A DNA stretch of 64,000 bases from contig CM031556.1 of NCBI GenBank assembly GCA_018466975.1, positions 1,984,001 to 2,048,000 of the forward strand. Reading direction: 5' to 3'. The notes below the pieces were generated by a model. The model was not told the DNA's origin. It made no database searches and worked only from the letters and a program-made list of their open reading frames with translations. The position numbers and the translations under genes were made by a program. The first letter of the stretch is position 1. Every line of letters begins with the position of its first letter. This stretch comes from Sparassis latifolia. Its lineage: Eukaryota > Basidiomycota > Agaricomycetes > Polyporales > Sparassidaceae. Below are positions 35,566-47,911 of the stretch, piece by piece.

Positions 35566-38500
35566 TCAGTCGCCTCTAGGAGATGGGAGATGATCACATA
35601 CGTTATCTAATGGCACGGTTGCCCAAAGTTTCACATCTGCTGAGCTCACAGTCACCGTCATCCTGGCAAGATGGCCCTTGATCTGCGGAAGCTCAATGAT
35701 CACTGGTACAGCCTCGTTGACAGGCAGATACTCCTCCAGATGCCAAAGCTGCACATTGAGAAGCGTGCTGCAGCATGAATTAGTGATACTTTATTCCAGA
35801 TATTGTGAACAAGCTTGTCGGCTTACAATTGATCCCATATTGGCTCGCACGCGCCTGTCCAAGTCTTGAACCATCACATTCGTGCAAACCACATAGGTGG
35901 TGCTCGACTGTCTTGCTGGAACTGAAATATTTCTAACAACTCACCCCGATCGATGATAGTCTGACTGTCAGACACGCCGATAGACCTCTACTAGGGATGA
36001 ATGTCGGGTTCCGCTCTTGGTCGAGGCATAATAATGTCGGCCAGCTATCACAACGTGATCGAGGAATATTCCTGTCACCGTCATTGGTTGACTGTCCGCG
36101 AATTGAGGTTGCCCAATGTGTGAGTGTAGATGCCACTGTGGATAGCGGCTCTTCAAGTGAGAGAGCAGGATGCAATAGGTTTCGGTTGACATGGATTTTA
36201 CTTCATTGCTGGAACTCATGGAGTATAACGTGCTTGGAGGATGTGCTGCACTTTGTAAGCAATTGAAAATCACTACTACACCGTCATATGCTCACCTTCA
36301 CTTGAGTCCTGGTCGGCTTCTTTGGCCCATGCCGCAAGACCTGCGACTGTCCCACGTCCATCATGTGTTGCCTTCAGCATCATGTGGCCAAGACGCTGAA
36401 CGTGAGGGCCGCCACTCGCATCATGAGCCATGAAGTTGACCTGTGGTGGTTCGGTGTGTATCAGTGCACTTGGTTGATATATGGGCTTGATACGTACCAC
36501 TCTCGCTGAGGCAGCTGTGCGATGGAATTCTCCAAAAAATGTGGTTTCAAGTTCACCGTCACCATGGTTATTCGAGTTATACGATTTCAATACCTTGTTG
36601 AGTCGTTCGTACAGAAAGCTCCAAAAATCGCGTAGTGGGCCGAAATTGCATACACAATCAGTGGTGTGAATTGAGTAGTGATTGTTGGTCTTCACAGAGG
36701 ACTTGCCATACAACTAATTCCACATCAGATCAACTAGTATGATGCAATCGATGCAAAGCGGCACTTACTCTGATCAACTCGGTGGAGTATTCACGTAACA
36801 AGTGATCAACAACGGGGAGATCCTCTTCAATGAGAATATCTGCGGTGAGCCTGCACAATGCCTCGGAAAGCTTAAGGAAATTGGCGGGATCGTCAGGATG
36901 TAACTGGCAAGTTTTGATTTTTGAAGTCGATGTGCTGTTTGGGCCAGATGACAATGGTGGCACGACTTCATCTGCCGCTTTATCCCCACAGAAGTACATG
37001 TGAGTACTATGCCATGCTACATGAACATTTACTCACCTCCCATTGCAGGCAGCGCGTTAAGTGCTGTGCGTTCAGTTGTATTCGCGGTTTGTGGTGATCT
37101 TGGTTTCTTAGTTTTACCAGCGGCCTTCGCCGCATCCTTCTCTGCTTTCTTGCGAGTGCGTTCTTCAGCGGCTTTCTTTCGATCTTCGGCTTGCTTCTTC
37201 TCTTCAGCAGCAATTTGTGCCACGCGATCTTGGAGAAATGCTTGAGGATTCTTCGGTAGGCAATTTCGCCATAGCTGAGGGATCTGAGCACTCGCGACCT
37301 TTAGTATATGTTTATGCTAAACCGCAGATGATATATGACTCACAATGATTGGTGCCTGCGTGATCACCAGAAGTTTCCACTGGTCCGCGGTCAGAGACCA
37401 TCCAGCAGGCATACCAATGTCCGTTGGAAGCCTTCCCGTCCAGTTAGGTAGTGAGAACTGTGCATGTAATTGTAACGACACATACAGAAATTGAACAATA
37501 GACTTACATCCTGAAGCATCTCATGCAAGATTCTAAGTTCATGATTCTCACGCAGAATATCCTTCTGTACCCATATATGATAGAAGTGAGACTTCGTTAG
37601 TCCTGCATTCATCAATTAGTCTTTCAGCTCACGTTCCAATGGTTGTACGCTAACCTAGGAATAAGTTATGCATTGGATCTATCACAATTTGGCGAACAAG
37701 ATCAAAATAAGGAAGACGCGAGAGTTCCGTGTAGCGTGTTGCATGAGCATGCATGAAATCAGTGCGCGCCTTCTCTGTCTTCAAGTTACGGTACCGTTCA
37801 CCCAGCTCTCGTTGCTTCTTGTCTGTGCGAGGCTCAAATGCTGTGGAAATAGTCAGTTCATTGCCTTTCCACACTGACGGTCACTACGTACCATTCTTTT
37901 CAAATGCTTTTGGTGTCCCGATGTCCTGCTTTGTTATCCAATCCTGAGTGCATGGGTATGTATGGGAATGACTACCAAAACCCCAATCTTGTGAGCTGCT
38001 GGTTTGTCGCACACAACGGCTAACAATGCCACATGTACACGTCGCCCTGTGACAGTGCATTCAGTGCAAGCTAAATTTATAATCATCCAGCTACAAACCT
38101 TCAGGTGAAGATGGCGTCTTGACAACTATACCATCCTTCCACAATCACAGAAGGTCGCTCACAATAGGACGTATGAACCTCTGAACTTGATCTCCGGTCT
38201 GCTCCTTTGGACCCAGCAAAATGCTTGTGAGCATAAGATTGCTTGTTCGGTGACGATACTCCGGAGGCAGGTTGCTGATGGAGAAAGACGTTGGGCAAGA
38301 TGAATGTGATGGCGATATCAAAGAACGCTGGTAGGAAAACCTATTAATCCTATGTCAGATACACTTATTACAACACAGCGACAACGTGATACTCACCAGT
38401 CTATCGCCCATGACAGCCCAATGCGTAGCTCGTTATCAGGTCCCTTGACATGTTGTACACCTTCATTAGCGAAAAATGGCTTCCCATCTGGTCCACGAAG

Positions 38501-39855
38501 TGTTTTTGCTATCGCACCATCGAAGATGTCTTGGTATACTCTGTCTTTGCGCGCGACTTTCCGCCACTCATTCAGCAAGTCCTCTGAGCCCTCGATGCTA
38601 AGTATTGTCTCGAGCTGCTGAGAAATCAAAAGATATGGATATTGGATGATAGGGATGCGATTGTTTCATTTCTGGCCCTGTGCAGTTTTGCCGCTCTTAA
38701 ATAATTGTGATCCGCAATGCACGCAACATTCAGGAGATTCCGGTGTGCTCGGGTAGACATCCTTGCACGTCGGACAGACTGCCAAAGTTTGAAATTGCAC
38801 GTCGAGCCCCAGGATTTGATTTGCAGTCTTGAGTGTCACGAAAGGAAGTGCTGTCCCAGGTGCGACGAGCAGCAAGACGACTGCAAAGCACCACAACAGT
38901 GCATTAGCCGCGATAATTGGAAGACGGAAGTTTAGGTGAGTCCAAGAAACTATTGCATATATGCACGTTAAGTATGACAGAATCGCACGAAGGTCGGCGG
39001 TCGATATATTGTGTGTCTCGAAGTGTGGTTCGAATGGATCGACCTCTTCCCAGTTTTGACTACTCATGAGCGCATCCCAGTGGTCATCTGCTGGACGTCG
39101 GGAAACATCTGAGTGAATTGGCTTCAGCAGAGTACCAAGGTAATTGAACACATTTACTCACCTTCCCAGCCCTCCGGAGCAGACATAGGATTGCCCGCTC
39201 CATGGACAAACTCATCTGTGTTATCCTCATCATTGTCATCCAGGATCCCAACGTCTTCGGCAGCTTCCTCGTCATCTGCCGATGGTGGTATCGGACCTAA
39301 GAGAGGAGGTAGACCTTCTTCATCCACATCTGCACCTTCATCCGATCCCAGGTTAACCATCATCTCATTAATAGCCTGAAGAAAGGAATTCTCCGAGGAC
39401 GTATCAGGCTGGAACCGAGGACTGCTATGGGCCGTATAGGAGGTAAGCAGCTGCGATGCAGCAGCAGTAGCGGCATTCAGCCTGCTGTAGTGATCCACAT
39501 AGGCTGTGAGGACAGCTGGGTCGTGAATCCCCTCGCCAAAAAAAGGAGCATCTAAGAACATGTCGCTTTCAGTGAAGGTCCCATGCTCGAGCATCTCAAG
39601 CTCTACCGTGTCAACAACCATCTCTGGCAATGCCGCAGGTTCCAAATAAGCAGGAATGGGTGTATATTGCTCTTGAAAGCTGGTGAGAACAGGTCCTGTG
39701 GCATTGTGCGGCTGGAGTTCCCGTGGAGCACTAGAGATGCGACGAGTAGAGCCTTGTCTTAGCTCACGTTCCTGATGGTGGCGACGCGTCCGAGTGGTAA
39801 CCCAAGCTCCATTACATGTCTTGCAGAAGCACTGGACCAGGTTGCTAGATGGCAT
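35566..39855 (-). CDS. Tnp2-like (CACTA-type) transposase
   Basis: This many-exon gene starts at 39,855 with MPSSNLVQCFCKTCNGAW and a His-rich segment, a probable zinc-binding N-terminus. An acidic linker follows, then a cysteine pair cluster CPTCKDVYP...CVHCGSQLF. The transposase core reads WRKVARKDRVYQDIFDG, LRIGLSWAIDWFSYQ, LPPEYRHRTSNLMLTSILLG, VALLAVVCDKPAAHKIG, LVRQIVIDPMHNLFLG and HFYHIWVQKDILRE. Next come MPAGWSLTADQWK, a coiled-coil Lys/Glu/Ala stretch (37,030-37,230), then HYSIHTTDCVCNFGPLRDFW and ERLNKVLKSYNSNNHG. The DPMHNLFLG and FGP-FW-ERLNKVLK blocks are, to my knowledge, hallmarks of basidiomycete Tnp2 transposases. I saw no clear disabling mutation, but splice sites were not all proved, so activity cannot be judged. 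The 3' end is approximate. Confidence 0.75.
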
Positions 39856-40131
39856 CGCGAACGTTAGTCTAAGAGGGATACTCAGCGCGACAAGACGCGT
39901 ACAGCGTACATATCACGTGACCGCTCTCCTGCTCTCCAGCTCTAAGTTTTACAGCTGAGAACATCATCTAAGCACAGGTGAGGGACTTTAACATTTGAAT
40001 GCATCATGTAATACATGAGATACATCAATCAAAGTGAAATTCACAAAAACGGTTCTACAGAGTTTTAGATGTCTCGGTTATCTTTTAATCCCCTTCGCGC
40101 CGCTCCATGGCAGTTTGGCATTGCCCCGCTC

Positions 40132-41744
40132 ATTCCGCTATGAGCATCGAAAGTCAATAATTGTAATATCAGCAGTAAAGATACTGACCTATTTTCGCAG
40201 CCTCTGAGCCATCTATGTCAAAAGTGAAGTCCCGATAGCTGACTTCCTGCGAGAATGTGATGTAATTCCAGTACCTTGATGACGGTGAGTCCAGGTCTGG
40301 ATAGCGTGCTCGAGCGGCCACTTCGTACACTCCTCGAGAAGCTGAAGTTCCAGATGGAGATGGGAACAGTCGAGGCAGGACAGGTATGTGAGTGGACGGC
40401 GTGAAAAGCATAGGTAGAGGAGCTTCGATAGGTGGAGTAACTCCACGCGCGCAAGGGGAGCCCAACGGGGGCAATGCAGAAACTTCTTGTTGCTTCCAGA
40501 GACCAGACGGTGAAGTAAGGATGGAATAGGGTGAGCTCGAGGGGACAGTAGTGAATGCCGTGCGGGCGGGAGATGCAGCCGGGGTTGTGTATCCGATATA
40601 TGCAGTGATGTGGTCCTGCAAACTGTAAGGGGGGAATACAATCACGCCTACACGAAAAAGAAACTCACCATTACATCTTGTGTATCTGGAGTACACGCTC
40701 GCAAAGTCGTGGTGTCCTCAGGTTCACAGATCTCGGAGGAACTGAGCTCATGTGCTGGTGATGTGTTAACATGCCCAAGGGGCTGAGATATTTCTGCTTG
40801 CGACATGTCAGCTATATCTACTTCGGAACTTGAATGTGCTTCATGGGATAGAAGGAAGTCCATCTCCGGAAGCTGACTATAAGGCTGGGAATCAGTTCGC
40901 CGCATGTTCGGCGGTTCACGAGGCTGTAGATAACTAAACAAAGTCAGAACAGTAAGAAAGTGTTGGAACATGTATTGATCTTGACTGTACACATACAGAG
41001 ATTCATGGAAAGCCTCATCGCAACCCCCAGGTTGCACATACAGTGGAGTATGTGGAGCGTGCACCAACTTCTGCAGTATGAGTACGATAACCTACGGTTT
41101 GGTGTGACTCGAGTTGCCTTGAGTTTACATAGATGATCATACCATTTCCCGCCTGCTTGGATGAAATTCAGCCACTGGGATAGTGACTACTTGTTCACCG
41201 GCTGCTGGATCGAAGTACACCCTGATTATATCGGCCGCAACAGCTCTAAAACTAACCCCGAGCGACTCTAGTTGACTATGCGCAGAATCCATGACTTAAG
41301 ATCTAGAGTTATAGCGCTAGCTGAGCGTAGAAGGGCAAGAACTAACTCGCAAGCCATGATAAGTGCATGAGTGTCTTGTCACATGGAATAGAACAAATCC
41401 GCGGTGTCGGCAGACTCTGAAGATGCTTCTCGCTATGTTGCTTGGACATCTTGAAGGTAGTCGAAGAGGTCACTGCCGCAGAGGGGGAAGACAGAGAGAG
41501 TAAAGGCTCTTTCGAGTCAAACAAAGTCTGGATTATTGAGACTTCGGGAGAATCTCGAGAATGCCGAATAAGGACTACAACAACTATCTTCAGTGTCCGA
41601 TAATGCCACGTCAAAGTCCGAAGACGTTAGAGGTAACTTATAATCGGCACGTCTTAGATCCTGACGATTTTGTGGGTTTTGCAGTGAATGGGTGTGAAGG
41701 ACTGGAGAGCGCTGCCACGCAAGATCGCGCCACCTGTGAAACAA
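40132..41744 (-). CDS. Unrecognised multi-exon protein in the DNA transposon (accessory gene 2)
   Basis: Exons are read on the minus strand. One near 41,744-41,520 gives DFDVALSDTEDSCCSPYSAF-like coding, then SKQHSEKHLQSLPTPRICSI, LESLGVSFRAVAADIIRVYF, LVHAPHTPLYVQPGGCDEAF, a Ser/Pro-rich linker ending CTPDTQDVM, and DHITAYIGYTTPAASPART through YWNYITFSQEVSYRDFTFDI. The frame closes near 40,132. The start codon is uncertain and one early junction is unclear. No domain is recognised. It lies divergently upstream of nothing but the chromovirus remnant and runs in the same direction as the transposase, as a second accessory or DNA-binding partner might. Confidence 0.4.
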
Positions 41745-41893
41745 AAGAAAAAATAATCATAAGTGGAGGACCGGATGCGTATAACATCAAAGGATGTACG
41801 CGTCGTGTCCACGTGACAGACCACGTGAGACGCCGGCACTTGCCCGTGTAACTACACGTGTGGCAAGGCCACCACTCCCACACTCCTACCACC

Positions 41894-44131
41894 ATGTCCC
41901 AACCAACCCTGCCTATGGAAACCGACGACGACGAGGTGACAACAAGCCGCCCCACCACATAACAGCAAGGCCGACCAAGGTCGACATCCTCGCGGCTCCA
42001 ATTTGGAACTGCGGTGATGCCACAGGCCCTACAGCAACCACCACCGCCACCGATCACGATACGATTGATGGCGGCCCCAGCGATCGCAACTACATCGACA
42101 ACCACAGCACCCACAGGTGCTGGGAATGCAGCAGTGATGCTGCCACCACCGCCGATCCTGACAGTGATGGAACGGTGGGTCTCTTTTGGGACCCACCAGT
42201 TCACGCTATACCACACGGAGGCATGCGCTGTGTGCTACAGCTACCTCCAACACATCGTGATGGCACGCAACATGGCCCCCTATCAGGAAGCCCACACAGA
42301 TGCACTCAATGCTGAGCAGCACCTGTTCTGGGAGCACTTCCAGACCTACACGGCCTCGGAAGGGGGAGGACGTGGTGATGTTCCCATGCAGCAACGCAAC
42401 ATGGAGCTGCAAGCGCAACTCCATGTGGCAGAAACAGAAGCAACCACACAGCGACGACAGGTCGACGACCTACTAAGGGAGCGTGAACGCCTCCTCAGGC
42501 AGATCGCGTCAAGTTCCCGACCTCGATCACCCCCGGACTATCGCAGGCAACCGAGTGGGGCTCCACGGAGACAACCATCTCCACTGGAATACCTACCTCC
42601 CCCGAGGGAGCGAAGGTATTCCCCCCCATCAACGAACAGCAGCTCGCGCCGGTACTCACTGCCATCGAACGCGAGCGGATCGCGACGTCGATCCCCGGCG
42701 TGATACTTGACTGGGGGAGCACAGCGATACGTGCCCTATGCCGCGGCGAGTAGGCCGAGCTCGGCCACACACCACACTCCGGGAATGCCCCCGCCACCGA
42801 GACACATGCCCCCAGGGCCACCACCAAGGAGTGGTGCCCCTGGACCACCGACTGGTCCTACATCGGAACCACCAGCTGGCTACGTTCCGCGACCTCCAGT
42901 TGGTCCCGCTCCTGCCCCTGTAAAGTCGCGTGCACAGCGGGCCTACGAGCACATCAACAACGACGAGTCGGAGTCAGAGCCATCCACAGACGGCGACAAT
43001 GAGCCCGACAACGTCGAGGTCCAGCGGCTCAACAAACAGCACCAGAGGAACCGCGGCCTGATGAACCTGCCCAGGCAAGGAACATCGAGGAGCGACGACA
43101 AAGGGAAGACAGTGCCGCAGCTGTCAGACACCGATAACGATGTCTCACCGGCCCCGCACAACTGGCCCAATTCGTTCCCCCTCCCGGTCAACACGCAACC
43201 ATGGAAGGCGACCGAGTGGTACAACTTTGTACCTTGGTACGTCCGCGACTCGCAGCGCATCATCGATGCGGCACACGGTGGCGATGATGGCGCGCGCACC
43301 CGGGCGACCGACCTCATCCGGCAGATGCAGCAAGATGGACGCTTGACTGCGTCCCACGGCATGATGAACCTACTCATGTCGTGGTGACGTCACGGCAGCT
43401 CCGGAGTGATACATCTGCCGACGGTTCCCTCTCCCCGTCGGATGACCAACCCCACCAGCTCGTTGACATTCGACGAGTGGGTGGCATGGTATGCACAGAA
43501 CCCGAGACAGGTTCACTGGGCCGTCAGGCACTTGAACAATGACCGCTCGGAGGCCCCACTATGCCAGGACCTGGAGGCGATGTGGCTTGCACGTCGCATG
43601 GCCCCCATCATCCCACCCAGTGTACCAGCGACGGCCCGCAATGTGTTCATTGAGCACACTGCAGAGCTGTTCTCCATCCCCGGGCTGTACGCGTGGATCG
43701 TACAGGCTGGACATTACCCCATGGCAAACAACAACGAGCCGGCCCCGTTTCCCCGCTCATCCGCCCAAAACTCATCCATATACGATGTCGCGCGATGGTA
43801 CGCTGCCCGCGGGTTCCATCCCATGCGGATTGGATTCCTCGAGGAGTTCCACTGTCAACACCGCAACTACATCCTCGGACGGGTTCTCGAAGATGTGACC
43901 CCGTTCAAGGGACACTTCCCGGCGGACCTTCGTGACGGATGTGCTCGGCCGGTACCCCCGACCCATGAGTTATTATCACTCGTTGACGAGGACATGGCGA
44001 TGCAGCCGCCAGACCCCGAACCACCCACACCCGGTGCTGGCAATGCCCCCGCTGGCAGCAGTCAGCTGGGCCCCAACCCCAGAGCGACCCCTGAGGCTGG
44101 TGGCCCTGACCATGACATGGGCGGCCACTAG
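41894..44131 (+). pseudogene. Chromovirus 3' accessory frame (ORF X), three nonsense codons
   Basis: A single frame of 745 codons runs from ATG 41,894 to 44,131. It is interrupted by TAA (41,960), TGA (42,701) and TGA (43,385) with no frameshift. The N-terminal part is Pro/Ala/Thr-rich. A predicted coiled coil follows (MELQAQLHVAETEATTQRRQ, DDLLRERERLLRQ), then Arg/Ser/Pro-rich low complexity, an acidic patch, and a compact folded-looking C-terminus (SLTFDEWVAWYAQNPRQVHW, FIEHTAELFSIPGLYAWIVQ, RIGFLEEFHCQHRNYILGRV). It lies in the pol direction just before the polypurine tract, the position env or other extra genes occupy in LTR elements. It has no signal peptide or membrane helix. Function is unknown. 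Confidence 0.7.
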
Positions 44132-44349
44132 CTCACGCTGGCATGCCCCCCATTGATGTGCCGCTGTGGGCCATGGCTGGGGACGTGATGCATACCCTCG
44201 GTGTGCCCACAACCCGCCTGTGTGTTCTGGCCATGTCTGTTGTCGCCTTCGCCCGTCGCCTTGCCTCATCCTACCGTACTGCCTCACATTGCCACCTGCA
44301 TCATCCATTCGATGGCGCAGTCGGTGCTATGGTCCCGTGGAATGTGTCC

Positions 44350-44361
44350 GGTGGGGGAGGG
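44350..44361 (+). other. Polypurine tract of the outer element
   Basis: GGTGGGGGAGGG ends exactly at the first base of the 3' LTR (44,362), as required for plus-strand priming. Confidence 0.75.
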
Positions 44362-44529
44362 TGTAACGTGCTGCTGTTGTATTGCAGGGCACAAGTACCA
44401 AGCGGTACTTGTGCCCTAATCTTATCTAATCTTATCATGTATTACATAATTGTTGTGTACTGTTTGTATGCACTCTGCGTGTATCGAGCGCGCGTCGGTG
44501 TGTTGAAGTCAGAGACTTAACACACCATG

Positions 44530-45348
44530 TGTTACAAAGCTCCTCTCTGAGGAACGCGCGGACGACTTCCGCCTCTACCTTTACCAATCACGTGACAATG
44601 ACGTCACAGAGCCTAGACTGACCATGTAACAATGACGTCACTGACCACATGACCATGATGTCATCATGGTCATCGCCCTTATCTATCCGGCACAGATCTA
44701 CAAGATCATCTGACGATATGCACCTTGTGCTCAAGGCATGTTTACCTCATGTGCGAGATCCAGACCTAGGACGCACTTCCTATCACACACACGACAAAGG
44801 CATGTTTGCCTCACCTTTGCCTTACCTTTATGATACAGATACCGAACCTTATGGGCATGACCCTAGACCCTGATACATGCGCTAGACGCACGACGACCTC
44901 GCTGCTGCCTTGTCTTTGCAGCACGACCTATTCCCCATATGGACAGATTGTCTCTCACGCAGAGTCATGACTGACTCAGCATTCTCACGACCGTGGGACA
45001 GGTATACGAACCCTGTGCCCTTGTATTGATACCGATGGACCAATCGTAGTTCTAGTATTACAGGTAGACAGATGCCTGTACTTGTATATAAGACCGACAG
45101 GACAAGCTGGAGTCCCCATCTTGTCCTGGTTACACATCAACCAGTTTTACCATCTACATCTGTGCGACAGATCGACCTTGGTCCGCAGACAGCGGCCAAG
45201 CGTTCATAAGACTACTCCACTGGGCCGACCTCTGGTCATCGCTATGACTGGAGGTCGGACCCCTCACGATTGACTTGAGCCCTTGCGAAGGCCCAGTCAC
45301 TGACGACGACGAACCGGATGTACGGTGGCACGACTGGCCCCCGTGACA
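44530..45348 (+). repeat. 5' LTR of the nested element
   Basis: 819 bp, TG...CA ended. It contains TATATAAG at 45,085. It differs from the 3' copy at four sites, all of which read CpG in one copy and TpG or CpA in the other. Confidence 0.92.
45085..45092 (+). promoter_or_regulatory. LTR TATA box
   Basis: TATATAAG sits 33 nt upstream of ATCTTGTCCT (45,118-45,127), the sequence complementary to the primer-binding site. Transcription would therefore start at or near that decamer. The same box is in the 3' LTR near 49,238. Confidence 0.65.
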
Positions 45349-45350
45349 TT

Positions 45351-45360
45351 AGGACAAGAT
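45351..45360 (+). other. Primer-binding site complementary to the element's own LTR
   Basis: AGGACAAGAT begins two bases after the 5' LTR. It is the exact reverse complement of ATCTTGTCCT in the LTR (45,118-45,127; also in the 3' LTR). No tRNA 3' end was recognised here. Confidence 0.65.
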
Positions 45361-47748
45361 CCTTATTCTCTGGCACAACCTCCTATGGTTTAGTGCAGAA
45401 CTTGACAACCCCGACCTCGACCGGTTCACAGACAGTGACCGTGTCATGATATATTCCTTGACGATGACGAACTTCGACTGGTTCACAGACAGTGACCATG
45501 TCATGACACATCTTTTGACCGACCAAGGCGACGGTTACCTTAGGACGACACTACTTGTCCATGTTCGCAGACAGCGTGACATTAGGACAAGATGATATTT
45601 CTTTGGCTCAAGCTTCTATGCTTTAGAGCCTGACGACCCCGACTTCGACCAGTTCGCAGACAGCGACTGTGTCCTTTGACCTCTTGACCGAACAAGGCGA
45701 CGGTTACCTTGCACTTGATTCCTCGTCTTGTCCGAATTGACATTAGGACGACACTACCCAACCTCGACTCGTCCATGTTCGCAGACAGCGTAACATTAGG
45801 ACACCCATGACTACAGAGATGGAGATACCGTGATTTGACACTCCATTCTCTTGACCTCGACCTTGTCCATTAACATTAGGACACCTGTGACGACAGAGAT
45901 GGAGATACCGCGATTGACACTCCATACTCGATATCCAACATTGGAGCGCGAAGAAGACCCTTGTCTGGTCATTCCTAGGTGAGACCAGATTTTTATAAGA
46001 CAATTGATTGGCACCTTGTCCGAGACGAACTCTCAAGAGTTTACCCTTCATTGGGCGACTCTCAGGGGTCGAATCCCCTCATGCGAGGAAAGCTACGACA
46101 TGTGTAATAATCAAAGACATGTACGAGCCGCATGTGACTGCGAATCGGAAAGGTTTGGCCACCGTAGAATTAGTACCGATTCTATGGACCGTGATGAACT
46201 GAGGATGGTGCGCAGCCTTTGACGAAGGACTTAAGTCGCACACTTGATGATCATGGCTGACAACACCGAGTGCGGCGAGATACCCACGGTGCAGATTGAT
46301 CCCGGGAACGGCAACCCGTATAAACCGTAGACTCTTAATTGAGTCCGATCTGATGACCATTTGATGATTGTAATCCCTGAATGGGAGCTCGGACTGAGCA
46401 AGTGGACACTCGCTCTCCACTATAAACAAACGATAGATCTTGGCTGAGAACACCCTGCATGGCGAGTTACCTGGGGTGCAGAAAGATTGACAACTCGATG
46501 CCATTACGAGTTGATGACCATGGAATGTTTGAAGATACCGCGAGTTGACACTTCAAAACCATTCCCTGTCGAAGAGGCTCTCGACGTTAAAGAAACCGAC
46601 AATCCGAAGAAGATCCTGATGTAACAAAAGGATCTGAACGACGACCGTCGATCACAGCTCTCGACGATAAAGAAACTGAACCTGGATGAACCTTGGATGA
46701 CATAGTAAAAGGTTCTGACAGAAGACGGATCCTGGCTCTCCGTATAAACCAATGATCCATGCCAAACTTAGGCCGAAGATTCGACGAGGCGACGATTAGC
46801 CTGATGATTGAACTTAACAAGAGATCACATCACCAAAGAACGACTTGGAGTTAACAGTATATGACACTCCAACTCCCGATGAACGACACCCGATATTAGG
46901 AAACCCCTAATGGTCCTTTGTTGACCACCACGATGACGACTCGAGCATGATCAGACAGACATGACTCATTCGATGATGTCTGGAAGTCCCAGACGGTCCT
47001 TTGTTGACCACCACGATAACGACACCCGATGCTAGATGCCTAAATAGGTCTAGCAACCCTCGACGATCAGACAGATCTCGATGGGCGAAACTACTATGAA
47101 CGACAGCCTTCGATATGGCACTTTTGATGACATGCGCGGGGTAGTTCCCCATGGATAGAAAGGATACTGGATCACGGCCGATCCTTGGATTTGATGTAGA
47201 CTGTTGTCTCATCATCTGGACGAACAAACTTAACAAACAGACGAACACGACATACGACACCGCGATGAATAGGGCATCCATGGAATATGGATGGAGGTAG
47301 TCGATTCTATTCGACACCAACACACGATAAGACCCGACATGAAATATTCAATGAAGTATCACGCTAGGCCGGGGTAGTTCAAACCTAGGCCGGGGTACTT
47401 TAATGATGAAGACATGAAACTGGACATGAAACGTGAATGGGAGCTATCGCTTACCATTGGATATTTGATCTGAACCTTTGCTGAGAACACCTAGTAGGGC
47501 GAGATACCCGGGGTGCAGAAAGGTTATCAGAAGGACGAACGACCTTGATGAAAGCCGAAAGGCAGGATTATGGCATTCACGGAATGTGAAGGGAGATAAC
47601 CGACAAAGTGCGGCATCAACCCAAGATAAGGCCACAATTATCCCGATGATTAGAAACATCGAAGACATGAAACCTGAATGGGAGCTATCGCTCACCAGAA
47701 GACGATTAACCATGCTGGCATTGACGATGACCAGCCAACCACGATACA

Positions 47749-47911
47749 TGTCCGCAATGACTTAAAACTAGAAGATGATATTTGTCCGCAATGACTTAAA
47801 ACTAGAAGATGATATTTGTCCGCAATGACTTGAAACTAGAAGACGATACATGTCCGTAATGACTTAAAACTAGAAGACGATACTTGTCCGCAACGACTAG
47901 AAACTAGAAGA
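47749..47911 (+). repeat. 34-bp tandem array, five copies
   Basis: Units start at 47,749, 47,783, 47,817, 47,851 and 47,885, each beginning TGTCCG(C/T)AA(T/C)GACT. They show slight divergence, and the last is incomplete. There are no unique spacers, so this is not a CRISPR array. Confidence 0.9.

Larger units (their letters stand above)
32393..41893. mobile_element. DNA transposon block with Tnp2-like transposase, ends unresolved
   Basis: Between the end of pol and the chromovirus 3' frame lies about 9.5 kb that does not belong to a Ty3 element. It has intron-rich genes on both strands, the central one a Tnp2 (CACTA/En-Spm)-like transposase. I could not find terminal inverted repeats or a 2-3 bp target duplication by eye, so the limits given are the outermost possible ones (stop of pol, ATG of the 3' frame). 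The true ends lie inside them. TATATAA near 32,528 may be a promoter belonging to either element. Confidence 0.55.

Noticed and set aside
35566..39855. Assignment of the transposase to the Kyakuja-Dileera-Zisupton class
   Set aside because: The PMHNLFLG and FGP-FW-ERLNKVLK blocks fit Tnp2-like proteins better. I saw no convincing KDZ signature, though only a profile search would settle it.
32393..41893. Terminal inverted repeats of the DNA transposon
   Set aside because: Shared words such as CACGTGGA near both sides are palindromic E-box-like sequences and do not extend into a real inverted repeat.
46060..46095. tRNA T-arm-like AGGGG-TCGAATC-CCCT in the nested element
   Set aside because: Some hairpins upstream could mimic a Leu tRNA, but the acceptor arms do not pair and no proper D-arm exists. 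Chance or a distant relic.
47749..47911. Regularly spaced repeats resembling a CRISPR array
   Set aside because: The units are contiguous with no unique spacers, in a eukaryotic retrotransposon.
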